Origin: Actinomycetes bacterium
Lineage (GTDB): Bacteria > Actinomycetota > Acidimicrobiia > Acidimicrobiales > RAAP-2
Direction: 5' to 3'
Length of the DNA stretch: 35,259 nt
Assembly: GCA_021782915.1 (NCBI GenBank)
Contig: JAJXUK010000024.1
Coordinates: 1-35,259, forward strand
Shown here in pieces: positions 25,806-34,904 of the stretch. The notes below the pieces were generated by a model. It had not been told where the DNA came from. It worked only from the letters and a program-made list of their open reading frames with translations, and ran no database searches. Numbering within the stretch: the first letter of the stretch is position 1; each line of letters opens with the position of its first letter. The position numbers and the translations under genes are program-made.

Positions 25806-26416
25806 GCCTCTGGCGGGCCTTTGATCTGAGCGACTGTGACGAGGACCCGATGGTCCAGTTCGCCGCGTGGTACGAGGAGGCCGCCGAGTACATGTCCGAG
25901 CGCGAGGCGACCGCGCTGGTGACCGCCACGCCCGACGCGCGCCCCAGCGCGCGCATGGTGCTGCTGCGCCACGTGGGCGAGCGCGAGTTCGGCTGGTTCA
26001 CCAATTACGAGTCGCGCAAGGCCGACGAGCTCGCGGCGAACCCGCGCGCGGGCCTGCTGTGGTACTGCGAGCCCCTGGGCCGCCAGATCCGCGTCGAGGG
26101 CGCGGTGCGCAGGATGGAGCCCTCGGCCTCGGACGCCTACTTCGCCACGCGGGCCCGGCGCTCCCAGCTCGGCGCGCACGCGAGCCACCAGAGCCACCCC
26201 CTGGGCTCGCGCGCCGAGCTCGAGCGGGCCCTGAGCGAGCTGGAGGCCCAGTACGCGGGCCGCCCGGTGCCCCGGCCGGCCAACTGGGGCGGCTACGTGC
26301 TGGACCCGGACGCCTTCGAGTTCTGGCAGCACCGCGAGAACCGCCTGCACGACCGGATCCTCTTTACGCGCCGGGGCGCGGACTGGGCCTGGGACCGGGC
26401 CCGCTTCGCGCCCTAG
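25802..26416 (+). CDS. pdxH: Pyridoxine/pyridoxamine 5'-phosphate oxidase
   Basis: An FMN enzyme that makes pyridoxal 5'-phosphate. The core blocks FTNYESRKADELAANPRAGL, LGRQIRVEGAVRRMEPSASD, YFATRARRSQLGAHASHQSH and the end WGGYVLDPDAFEFWQHRENR with LHDR are those of true PdxH, not of the looser PNPOx-like group. The GTG at 25802 overlaps the tsaD stop (GTGA) and gives 204 residues. Its product PLP is the cofactor of the nearby alanine racemase. It ends this gene run; the groES promoter follows. Confidence 0.94.
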   Translation: MSLWRAFDLSDCDEDPMVQFAAWYEEAAEYMSEREATALVTATPDARPSARMVLLRHVGEREFGWFTNYESRKADELAANPRAGLLWYCEPLGRQIRVEGAVRRMEPSASDAYFATRARRSQLGAHASHQSHPLGSRAELERALSELEAQYAGRPVPRPANWGGYVLDPDAFEFWQHRENRLHDRILFTRRGADWAWDRARFAP

Positions 26417-26445
26417 GCGCGCGGCGCCACCGGGTGCCGGGTGCG

Positions 26446-26475
26446 TTGGCACTCCGGCGCGGCGGCTGCTAAATT
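26446..26475 (+). promoter_or_regulatory. Probable groES-groEL promoter
   Basis: TTGGCA (26446-26451) and TAAATT (26470-26475) are 18 bases apart in the 106-base gap before groES. The CIRCE element begins inside the -10, so bound HrcA would block transcription. Confidence 0.6.
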
Positions 26476-26500
26476 GGCAGTCACAACATTCGAGTGCTAA
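26474..26500. promoter_or_regulatory. CIRCE element (HrcA operator)
   Basis: TTGGCAGTC, nine bases, then GAGTGCTAA. The consensus is TTAGCACTC-N9-GAGTGCTAA, so the right arm is perfect and the left arm matches 7 of 9. Position at the transcription start of groES is the classical one for HrcA heat-shock repression. A further left-type half-site TTGGCACTC (26446-26454) overlaps the -35, and GTGCTA-AC-TAGCAC (26494-26507) forms an extra palindrome with the right arm. Confidence 0.85.
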
Positions 26501-26522
26501 CTAGCACAGGAGGCAACGTACC

Positions 26523-28447
<1,925 letters not shown>

Positions 28448-28466
28448 TCCCTAGCGGGACCTAGTG

Positions 28467-28498
28467 CGAGGGGCCGGGCCTGCGGGCCCGGCCCCTCG
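28467..28498 (+). terminator. Strong hairpin terminator after groEL
   Basis: A perfect 14-bp stem (CGAGGGGCCGGGCC paired with its complement, 28467-28480 and 28485-28498) closes a four-base loop TGCG. There is no real T-tract after it, as is usual for terminators in GC-rich actinobacteria. A small second hairpin, GTCCC-TAGC-GGGAC, lies at 28447-28460 between the stop and this stem. Confidence 0.8.
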
Positions 28499-28903
28499 TC
28501 GTGTGGGCCGAGGAGTCGGGACGCGTCGGTGGCGCGGGGCGTCCTCACGCGGGCGTGTGCGTCTCGTGGCAGGACCCCACGCGCGGGTCACTTGATACTG
28601 TTCACCAATGACTCAGCGCCCCAGAGCCCGCCTCGTGGTCAGGATCGCGCGCGGTGCGCCCACGCGCGCGCTCGCGGTGAGACCGTGCTCGACGTCGCGC
28701 GACTGAGTCGGCGTGTCAGTCGAGAGAGGCCCCCGCGCGGCCCCGGACGCTGAGTCGCCGGCGACCGCGGTGCTCCGAGCGATCGACCGGGCCGGGCCCA
28801 CGGGTGCCCTGAGGCGCGCCCGGCCGGCGGCTGAGCCCACCGGCTCGCTGCGCGGCTCCCTCCTCGGGCCCGCCGGCCAGGCCGTCGTGTCGATCGGTGC
28901 GCG
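28499..28903. other. Intergenic region between groEL and the MFS gene
   Basis: After the terminator there is no convincing intact gene until 28904. The stretch holds a loose inverted repeat GGACGC/GCGTCC (28519-28524 and 28539-28544), a leaderless-type TACTGT-N6-ATG start at 28596-28610, and short open frames discussed as a possible regulator remnant. Confidence 0.6.
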
Positions 28904-28907
28904 GTGA
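28608..28907 (+). pseudogene. Possible decayed regulator gene upstream of the MFS transporter
   Basis: An ATG at 28608 follows TACTGT (28596-28601) by six bases, within TTGATACTGTTCACCAATG, which looks like a TetR-type promoter-operator with TGA and TCA half-sites. The frame is closed by TGA at 28704, but the same frame reopens (28713) and runs to a stop at 28905-28907 that overlaps the MFS GTG as GTGA. A second frame reads ETVLDVARLSRRVS around 28670-28710, which resembles the first helix of a TetR HTH. This fits a regulator shortened and frame-shifted, but no complete domain is visible and the protein family cannot be proved. Confidence 0.3.
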
Positions 28908-30160
28908 GTCTTCGCAGCCTCTCTCGTCGCACGTTCGCGTCGCTGCGCAATCACAACTACCGCCGGTACTTCATCGGCCAGACGGTCTCTCTCGTGGGCA
29001 CCTGGATGCAGGCCACCGCCCAGTCCTGGCTGGTCCTGGTGCTCACCCACTCCGCCACGGACATCGGTGTGGTGGTGGCGCTGCAGACCCTGCCGATGCT
29101 CCTGCTCGGCCCCTACGGCGGTGTCGTGGCGGATCGGGTTGACAAGCGCCGGTTCCAGATCGTGCTGCAGCTGATCATGGGCGTGCAGGCCGCGGTGATG
29201 GCGATCTTGACCCTGACGCACACCGTGAGCTACCTCGAGGTCTGCGTCCTGGCGGTGGTGCTGGGGCTCAACAACTCCTTCGAGTACCCCGCGCGTCAGG
29301 CCTTCATGCTCGAGATGGTCGGCACGCAGGATCTGCCCAACGCGATCAGCCTGAACTCGGCGATGATCAACGCGGCGCGAACGCTCGGTCCGGCGATAGC
29401 CGGCGTGCTCATCGCGACGGTCGGCGAAGGCTGGTGCTTTGCGATCAACGCGTTGAGCTTCGTCGCCGTGGTGGGCTCCTTGCTGGGCATGGATACGACG
29501 CGCCTGAGCCCGACCACTCCGGCCGCGCGCACGCCGGGTCAGCTGCGCGAGGGCGTGCGCTACGTCGTGCGCACCCCCCAGTTGGCGGTGCCGCTGCTCA
29601 TGATGACCCTGGTCGGCGTCTTCGCCTACGAGTTCCAGGTCACGTTGCCCCTGGTGGCGAGCAGCGTCTTCGGGGGCGGGGCAGAGACCTACGGGGCCCT
29701 GACGGCCGCGATGGGCTTCGGGGCCGTCCTCGGGGGCCTGACGACGGCGACGCGGGGGCGCACCGGTCTGGGGCCGATCACCTCGGCGGTCACGGCCTTC
29801 GGCATCTTTCTCGTGGTGGCCGCGCTCGCGCCGATGCTCAGCATCGAGTACCTCGCTCTGGCGGCGGTGGGCTTCGCGGGCGTGCTGTTTCAGGCAGTGG
29901 GCAACGCGACCATGCAACTGGTCGCCGAGCCGCAGATGCGCGGGCGGGTGATGGCGCTGTGGTCGGTGGCGTTCTTCGGCTCGACGCCCATCGGCGGGCC
30001 GCTCATCGGCTGGGTCACCAGCGTGGCCGGCGCGCGGACCGGACTGGCCGTGGGGGCCGTGTCGTGCCTGGTCGCCGCAGCCATCGCCCTGGGGTACCGC
30101 TCCGTCAGTCGCACTCGCGCCGCGGGACTGGACTCTGCGTCAGAGTCGGACGCGTCCTGA
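28904..30160 (+). CDS. MFS transporter (MFS_3 / enterobactin-exporter-like)
   Basis: A 418-residue membrane protein with about 11-12 hydrophobic segments. It begins FASLRNHNYRRYFIGQTVSL and VGTWMQATAQSWLVL, a start typical of the MFS_3 group that includes EntS-type exporters; the loop motif GPYGGVVADRVDKRR between helices 2 and 3 is MFS motif A. The 'EYPARQAF' stretch and the 'GRVMALWS' stretch are further family marks. GTG at 28904 overlaps a possible decayed upstream frame (GTGA). The exported compound cannot be deduced; drug or metabolite efflux is the usual assignment. No obvious terminator follows. Confidence 0.85.
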   Translation: MSLRSLSRRTFASLRNHNYRRYFIGQTVSLVGTWMQATAQSWLVLVLTHSATDIGVVVALQTLPMLLLGPYGGVVADRVDKRRFQIVLQLIMGVQAAVMAILTLTHTVSYLEVCVLAVVLGLNNSFEYPARQAFMLEMVGTQDLPNAISLNSAMINAARTLGPAIAGVLIATVGEGWCFAINALSFVAVVGSLLGMDTTRLSPTTPAARTPGQLREGVRYVVRTPQLAVPLLMMTLVGVFAYEFQVTLPLVASSVFGGGAETYGALTAAMGFGAVLGGLTTATRGRTGLGPITSAVTAFGIFLVVAALAPMLSIEYLALAAVGFAGVLFQAVGNATMQLVAEPQMRGRVMALWSVAFFGSTPIGGPLIGWVTSVAGARTGLAVGAVSCLVAAAIALGYRSVSRTRAAGLDSASESDAS

Positions 30161-30224
30161 TGCGGCGGGCCGCGGGCGCGACCGGTGGTGCCTCGCGAGC
30201 TGGGGCGCAATGTTGCCGGGTACC

Positions 30225-30253
30225 TTGACACGTCCTCCCGGGGTGGCTACCAT
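30225..30253 (+). promoter_or_regulatory. Promoter of the catabolic cluster (TTGACA-17-TACCAT)
   Basis: A consensus -35 TTGACA (30225-30230) and TACCAT (30248-30253) are 17 bases apart, in the 232-base gap between the MFS and binding-protein genes. Transcription should start near 30260. This is the best -35/-10 pair in the window apart from the similar one at 34851. Confidence 0.75.
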
Positions 30254-30266
30254 GCCCAGTTGCAGG

Positions 30267-30285
30267 AGGTCAGAGGTCAGGGACC
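30267..30285. promoter_or_regulatory. Candidate operator with tandem AGGTCAG repeats
   Basis: Two head-to-tail AGGTCAG copies (30267-30273, 30274-30280) run into GGTC-AGG-GACC (30275-30285). It lies just downstream of the expected transcription start. The nonamer TCAGAGGTC within it (30270-30278) is repeated at 34887-34895, downstream of the second promoter of the cluster. Confidence 0.5.
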
Positions 30286-30326
30286 ACCGGAGTGCGGCGG
30301 GGTCGTTCAGAGTTCTTTGCGCGATG

Positions 30327-30377
30327 ACCGGCGAGGCCGGTGGCGTCTGGGTCAGATTGTGCTGTATCGAGCTACAG
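30327..30377 (+). other. Leader hairpins before the binding-protein gene
   Basis: The 130-base leader has a perfect ACCGGC-GAG-GCCGGT hairpin (30327-30341) and a CTGTA-TCGAGC-TACAG hairpin (30362-30377) that ends a few bases before the GGGGGA ribosome-binding site. GTCTG (30345-30349) could pair instead with CAGAC (30375-30379). I do not recognise a known riboswitch. Confidence 0.4.
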
Positions 30378-30392
30378 ACTTGGGGGAAATCA

Positions 30393-31439
30393 ATGAGGTT
30401 CTTTGAAGGTGGTCGCTTCTGGCGAGCGAAGTTGGTGACAGCCGCGGTGCTGACAGCCAGCGGAACGTTCGCGGTGTACGCGACGGGCAATGCCGGTGCG
30501 GCGGCACAGCGTTTGACGACCATCAACGTCGGGCTTGCGCTGTCGCCTCCCAAGGCGGTGTTCTTCGCGCCCTACGTGGCCCAGGCCAATGGGTACTTCA
30601 AGCGCATGGGCTTGAAGGTCAATCTGATCTCCATGCCGAACGGGCTCAGCACCGAGCTGGGCGCGACGTCGGGATCCATCAACTTCGGGCTGAGCTCGGC
30701 GACGGACTCGGTGGAGGCCGCCGCGGCCAAAGCGCCGATTCACGCCATTGCCTCGTACGGAACCACCCTCGACACCGAGTGCGTGGCCCTGCCGGGATTC
30801 ACCACCGCGGCGGAGCTGAAGGGCCAGCCGGTGGGCACGACGGGCGCTGGTGGCTTCGCGGGCACCACGCTGGCCGCGTGCTTGAAGCCGCTGGGCCTCA
30901 CTCTCAATGACGTGACGCCGATCGTGATGACGCGCTCGCAGTTCCCCGGTGCGATGGCCTCGGGTGCGATCAAGGTCGCGGCGTTCCACGCGGACGACGC
31001 GTACGTGGTGCTGCACTCCATTCCCGGCACGCAGGTCATTGACAAGCAGTATCTGACCCTGCCGAACTGGTGGTACGGCGGCATCGCGTCGCTGGACTCC
31101 TACACCGCGGCACACCCGCTGGTCACGGAGCACTTCCTGGCGGCGCTGATCATGGCCGACAAGTGGATGAACAATCCCAGGAACACGAACCAGCTCATCA
31201 ACATGGGGGTCAAGTGGAGCGGTGAGAGCCGCGCCGCGGTCGACTACGCCGTTCACTTCCTGCTGCGGGCCAAGTCCTACAGCACCGCGGTCATCCCGTC
31301 GATGGTGAACTGGACCTCTCAGGAGTGCGTCACGGTGGGCGACATCACGGGACCCGCACCGACCTACTCGCAGATCGTGAACACGAGGTACCTGAAGGTG
31401 GCCAACCAGATGGTCGCCAAGATGAAGTTCAAGGGCTGA
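30393..31439 (+). CDS. SsuA/THI5-like ABC-type substrate-binding protein, secreted
   Basis: A 348-residue periplasmic-type binding protein of the NMT1/THI5 (SsuA, TauA) fold. ATG at 30393 is chosen because GGGGGA precedes it and it gives a clear Sec signal peptide: basic start up to K13, hydrophobic core LVTAAVLTASGTFAVYA, and an AGA/AAA cleavage region near residues 36-38. The mature part starts with INVGLALSPPKAVFFAPYVA and has ANGYFKRMGLKVNLISMPNG, the typical start of this family. There is no lipobox Cys, unlike most Gram-positive binding proteins. No permease or ATPase gene is in the window. The ligand is unknown; relatives bind sulfonates, taurine, nitrate or pyrimidine precursors. Confidence 0.85.
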   Translation: MRFFEGGRFWRAKLVTAAVLTASGTFAVYATGNAGAAAQRLTTINVGLALSPPKAVFFAPYVAQANGYFKRMGLKVNLISMPNGLSTELGATSGSINFGLSSATDSVEAAAAKAPIHAIASYGTTLDTECVALPGFTTAAELKGQPVGTTGAGGFAGTTLAACLKPLGLTLNDVTPIVMTRSQFPGAMASGAIKVAAFHADDAYVVLHSIPGTQVIDKQYLTLPNWWYGGIASLDSYTAAHPLVTEHFLAALIMADKWMNNPRNTNQLINMGVKWSGESRAAVDYAVHFLLRAKSYSTAVIPSMVNWTSQECVTVGDITGPAPTYSQIVNTRYLKVANQMVAKMKFKG

Positions 31440-31498
31440 GCCGCAGAGCTCAGTCGAGTGAAGTGACGCGGTGATGGTCGCGACGGAGAGGGCTGCCA

Positions 31499-32287
31499 GT
31501 GGCAAGCGATAGAGGGCGCAACGCTCGATTTGACGAGCTGACGAACCCCGAGATCGTGGCAGCCCTCTCCGAGCGGCCGTTGGTGCTGGTGCCCTGCGGC
31601 AGTACCGAGCAGCACGGCGCCCACCTACCCACGGGAACGGACTACTTCGCCAGCCTCGCGGTCTGTGACCTCGTGGCCGACACGATCGGTGGGCTGGTCC
31701 TCGGGGGCATGCAGTTCGGCATCACGCCCATACACATGGGCTTCGCCGGCACGGTGACGGTGTCGGCGGCCACGTTCGAGCAGATCCACCTGGACGTCGC
31801 GGCCTCGCTCGCGGCCCACGGGGTCAAGGAGATCGCCTACGTCAACTGGCACGAGGGCAACATCGGCTCACTGACGACCGTGGCCAGCCGCGTCACCCAG
31901 GAGCTGGGCCTGAACGTCGTGGTTGCCCAGGCGTGCTACGTGGCCGAAGAGCTCTACGGCGAAGAGATGGCGGGCCTGACCCACGGCGGGGCGATCGAAG
32001 CGGGCGCGGTCATGGGCTGGCGCCCCGAGTTGGTGCGCTACGACCAGCTCGACCCGGCCGAGGACTCCCCGGGTGAGCGCTCCGCGGACCACGCCCGTCG
32101 CACTCGCTCCTTCCAGACGATCCTGCGCGACATTCGAGAGATCAGCTCGTCGGGTTGGTACGGCTCGGCCGAGCGCGTCAGTGAGGAAAAAGGCGCCGAG
32201 CTGCTGACGTCGGTGGCCGACGTGGTCGCGCGCGAGCTGCAGGAACGCTTCGGTCGTCTGCGCGCGCTTCGTTCGGGCGACCAGTAG
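31499..32287 (+). CDS. Creatininase-superfamily amidohydrolase-like protein
   Basis: A 262-residue metal hydrolase. The metal motif is PCGSTEQHGAHLPTGTDYF, with E37, H39 and D48, and the second part is N116-W-H118-E-G-N121 (usually NGHGGN). HGGAIEAG gives H162 and E167, a variant of HAGExETS. Family members open cyclic amides (creatinine) or act on other ring or C-C bonds, for example mycofactocin MftE and ring-opening hydrolases of inositol breakdown. GTG at 31499 follows GGAGAG. The gap after the binding-protein gene is 59 bases. Its stop overlaps the cupin GTG, so these two are co-translated. The substrate cannot be named. Confidence 0.85.
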   Translation: MASDRGRNARFDELTNPEIVAALSERPLVLVPCGSTEQHGAHLPTGTDYFASLAVCDLVADTIGGLVLGGMQFGITPIHMGFAGTVTVSAATFEQIHLDVAASLAAHGVKEIAYVNWHEGNIGSLTTVASRVTQELGLNVVVAQACYVAEELYGEEMAGLTHGGAIEAGAVMGWRPELVRYDQLDPAEDSPGERSADHARRTRSFQTILRDIREISSSGWYGSAERVSEEKGAELLTSVADVVARELQERFGRLRALRSGDQ

Positions 32288-32652
32288 TGGCTCGGGTGCT
32301 GCGTCTGGGCGACGCCGAGCGACTGGAGTTGCGCGGTCGCGTGGCCACGCAGATCCTGCGCGGCGCCGAGGCGGCCGATCAGATGACGGTGCGCGTCGTC
32401 GAGGTCGCCCCGGAGATCGCCGGTGAGACGGCGCGTCCCCTTCACGTGCACGACGGCGTGGGCGAGTTCATTTGGATCCTGAAGGGCGCCGGCACCCTGC
32501 ACTGTTCCGACGGGCTCGTGCCGGCCGAGAGCGGTGACGGCATCTACATCCCGCCGGGCGAGAGTCACAAGATCGTGCCCCGCGGGGCCGAGCCGCTGCA
32601 TCTGCTCTGTTTCTTTCCCACTGGCGACATTGCCGCGCGAACGCGAGAGTAG
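32287..32652 (+). CDS. Small single-domain cupin protein
   Basis: A 121-residue beta-barrel protein. Cupin motif 1 is PLHVHDGVGEFIWILKGAGT (H53, H55, E60), and motif 2 is GDGIYIPPGESHKI (H94). These four residues make a usual metal site. Such proteins act as isomerases, dioxygenases or sugar-acid-binding accessory proteins; nothing here fixes which. GTG overlaps the upstream stop (TAGTG). It lies between the creatininase-like and dehydrogenase genes and is likely part of the same pathway. Confidence 0.82.
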   Translation: MARVLRLGDAERLELRGRVATQILRGAEAADQMTVRVVEVAPEIAGETARPLHVHDGVGEFIWILKGAGTLHCSDGLVPAESGDGIYIPPGESHKIVPRGAEPLHLLCFFPTGDIAARTRE

Positions 32653-32654
32653 CG

Positions 32655-33644
32655 GTGAGCGCCTCGCAGCCTTCGCCGGCCGTTCTGTGCCTTCGCCCGC
32701 AGCGCGACTTCGACCAGGTCGGAGTGAGAGTCCCGGCTGAGCTGGCCGTGCGCTTCGTCGAGAACGAGAGCGCGCTGAGCGAGATCGGTCCCGAGGTGCA
32801 GTGCCTGGTTCTGCCCTCGGCGGGCCCGGCGCTCTCGGCGGATCTCTTTGACGCCGCGAGCGGTCTTCGACTTGTGCAGTACACGGGCGCGGGCGTTGAT
32901 CGAGTGTCCGATGAGATTCTCGACGAGCTGGGCTGTGCGGTCTGCAACGTTCCGGGCGCGAGCGCTCCCGACGTTGCCACGTACGTCGTTCTCGCAACGG
33001 GCGTGCTGCTGCGACGGCTCCTGCTGGGTGATCAGCTGGTCAAGTCGGGTCACTACGCCGAGGCGCGCGCCCAGATGGTGCCGGCGCGGGTGCGAGGATT
33101 CCGCGGCCTGCGCGTCGGCGTCGTGGGCTTCGGGGGCATCGGCACGGAGGTGGCTCGGGTGTTTGGCGCGTTGGGCGCCCACGTGCGCTGGTTTGATCCG
33201 GCGCCCGCGTCCCCAGAGCCCGCGGCGCAGTTCGAGCGCAGCTCGCTCGAGGAGCTGCTGGCTCTCAGCGAGGTGATCACCCTGCACGTTCCCCTGGTGG
33301 ACGCCACGCGAGGGCTGCTGGACGCGAGCGCGCTCGCGCAGCTTCCCCAGGGTGCGATCGTGGTGAACGCCTCACGCGGTGGCGTGCTCGACGAGGCGGC
33401 CCTGATCGACGCGCTGGACTCTGGTCACCTGGGCGGCGTGGCCCTGGACGTCTACGAGACCGAGCCCCTCGCGGCGGACTCGCCGCTGCTCGGTCTCGCG
33501 GCGCGTCACCCCGACCGAGTGCTCATGACCCCGCACATCGCGGGTGTCACGCCCGAGGCGTCGCGCGTTCTCTTTGAACGCGCGTGGGACAACGTGCGCG
33601 GAGTGCTGATCGAGGGTCGCGCACCGCAGAATCGACTGCGCTGA
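32655..33644 (+). CDS. D-isomer-specific 2-hydroxyacid dehydrogenase
   Basis: A 329-residue NAD(P)-dependent oxidoreductase linking a 2-hydroxyacid and a 2-oxoacid. The nucleotide loop is VGVVGFGGIGTEVARVFGAL (residues 154-173), with D181 at the end of the second strand pointing to NAD preference. The catalytic set is R241 in NASRGGVLDEAALIDAL, E270 in DVYETEPL and H294 in TPHIAGVTPEAS. GTG starts two bases after the cupin stop. One relative of this family, SlcC, oxidises (S)-sulfolactate; phosphoglycerate, glyoxylate and other substrates are equally possible. Confidence 0.9.
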   Translation: MSASQPSPAVLCLRPQRDFDQVGVRVPAELAVRFVENESALSEIGPEVQCLVLPSAGPALSADLFDAASGLRLVQYTGAGVDRVSDEILDELGCAVCNVPGASAPDVATYVVLATGVLLRRLLLGDQLVKSGHYAEARAQMVPARVRGFRGLRVGVVGFGGIGTEVARVFGALGAHVRWFDPAPASPEPAAQFERSSLEELLALSEVITLHVPLVDATRGLLDASALAQLPQGAIVVNASRGGVLDEAALIDALDSGHLGGVALDVYETEPLAADSPLLGLAARHPDRVLMTPHIAGVTPEASRVLFERAWDNVRGVLIEGRAPQNRLR

Positions 33645-33751
33645 GCGGTGTGCAGTGCTGTAGTGACGACGGTCGAGCAGACGGCGTGTCGTCTCGGGGG
33701 TGTCTACAGGTGTGGCACCCGCGAGGGGACCGGTAAAGGAGAGACAGAGAC

Positions 33752-34837
33752 ATGGGCGGCACGAAGGTGAGCGCACGAGCGCGACTGGCGGCGGTGGGTC
33801 TAGGGCGATGGGGTCGCATCATGGCCTCGGCGTACGTCAACAGCGAGGCCGTGGAGCTGGTGAGCTGCTTCAGTCGCGACGCCGAGCGCCGAGGTCGCTT
33901 CGCCGCGGACTACGGCTGCGGTGAGGACGAGTCCCTGGAGGCCCTCCTGGCGCGTGAGGACATCGACGGCGTGGTGGTGACCGTGCCCAACGATCAGCAC
34001 GCACCGGTGATCGAGGCGGCCGCACGAGCCGGCAAGCACGTCTTCGTCGAGAAGCCCGTGGCGGTGCAGGTCGAGCACGTCAAGCGCATTCAGAGGGCCG
34101 TCGCGGAGTCGGGCATCGTGTTCGCCTGCGGGCACAGCGCGCGACGCTTGGCGGGCGTTCGAGAGATGCGTCGGAGCCTGGACTCGGGCGAGCTCGGCAC
34201 GCCCTCGATGGTGGAGGCGGTCTTTTCCAACGAGCGCGGTCTGGAGCTGAGAGAGGGCGACTGGCGAGGCGACCCCGCTCAGTCCCCCGGTGGACCACTG
34301 ACCCAGTTGGGGATCCACCAGATCGACAACCTGAACTACCTCTTCGGGGTGCCCACGCGGGTCGTGGGCGTGGGACGCAAGGGTGCACCCCGGGTCGCCA
34401 ACACGATGGTGGTCGGGGCCCTGTTGGAGTACGACGACGTGGTCGGCTTCCTCGGAACTGACTGGCTGACCCCGGGGGCCTTCACGATGGACCTCTACGG
34501 GACGCGGGCCCGTCTGCGCTACGAGTTGGACTTCAGCTGGTGGAGTGACTCGGCCGACACGGACGCGCACGCGCGACTCATCAAGGTGCACATCGAGTCC
34601 GACAGTGACGACCCCGACGCGCGCATCCTGTCCGAGCAGCCCGTTCAGCTGGCCGCCCGCAATCACCTGCGCGAAGAGGTCGAGGAGTTCGGCCGGGCCC
34701 TACGCGGGCAGGCTCAGGTGGAGGTCGGCCTATCGAGCGCCGTGGCCAACGTGGCGGTGGTGCTGGCCACGGCCCGGGCGATCGAGCAGGGCCGCGCGGT
34801 GGACATCGCCGAGCTGCAGAGCGAACTCAGCATCTGA
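33752..34837 (+). CDS. Gfo/Idh/MocA-family oxidoreductase
   Basis: A 361-residue NAD(P)-dependent dehydrogenase of sugar- or cyclitol-type substrates. The Rossmann loop is AVGLGRWGRIMASAYVNSEA; the catalytic lysine K101 is in FVEKPVAVQVEHVKRIQ. The C-terminal active site GGPLTQLGIHQIDNLNYLFG keeps H189 and D192, but where inositol dehydrogenases have Asp the residue is Q186. ATG follows AAGGAGAG after a 107-base gap that holds no obvious promoter or terminator. It is probably part of the cluster begun at 30225. The substrate is unknown. Confidence 0.88.
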   Translation: MGGTKVSARARLAAVGLGRWGRIMASAYVNSEAVELVSCFSRDAERRGRFAADYGCGEDESLEALLAREDIDGVVVTVPNDQHAPVIEAAARAGKHVFVEKPVAVQVEHVKRIQRAVAESGIVFACGHSARRLAGVREMRRSLDSGELGTPSMVEAVFSNERGLELREGDWRGDPAQSPGGPLTQLGIHQIDNLNYLFGVPTRVVGVGRKGAPRVANTMVVGALLEYDDVVGFLGTDWLTPGAFTMDLYGTRARLRYELDFSWWSDSADTDAHARLIKVHIESDSDDPDARILSEQPVQLAARNHLREEVEEFGRALRGQAQVEVGLSSAVANVAVVLATARAIEQGRAVDIAELQSELSI

Positions 34838-34850
34838 GCCTGAGCGGTGA

Positions 34851-34879
34851 TTGACAGGCGGATAGTCGGATGCTAGCGT
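34851..34879 (+). promoter_or_regulatory. Second promoter of the cluster (TTGACA-17-TAGCGT, extended -10)
   Basis: Consensus TTGACA (34851-34856) and TAGCGT (34874-34879), 17 bases apart, with TGC directly before the -10 (extended -10). It has the same architecture as the promoter at 30225. It starts 14 bases after the oxidoreductase stop and should drive the SAF-domain gene and those beyond the window. Confidence 0.72.
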
Positions 34880-34886
34880 GCCCTTA

Positions 34887-34901
34887 TCAGAGGTCTGACC
34901 T
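34887..34901. promoter_or_regulatory. Candidate palindromic operator AGGTCTGACCT
   Basis: AGGTC-T-GACCT (34891-34901) is a perfect palindrome, overlapped by TCAGA-GG-TCTGA (34887-34898). The form GT-N3-AC resembles operators of GntR/FCD-type regulators such as FadR. It lies at the expected transcription start, and it shares TCAGAGGTC with the candidate operator at 30267. No regulator gene is in the window. Confidence 0.55.
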
Positions 34902-34904
34902 ATT

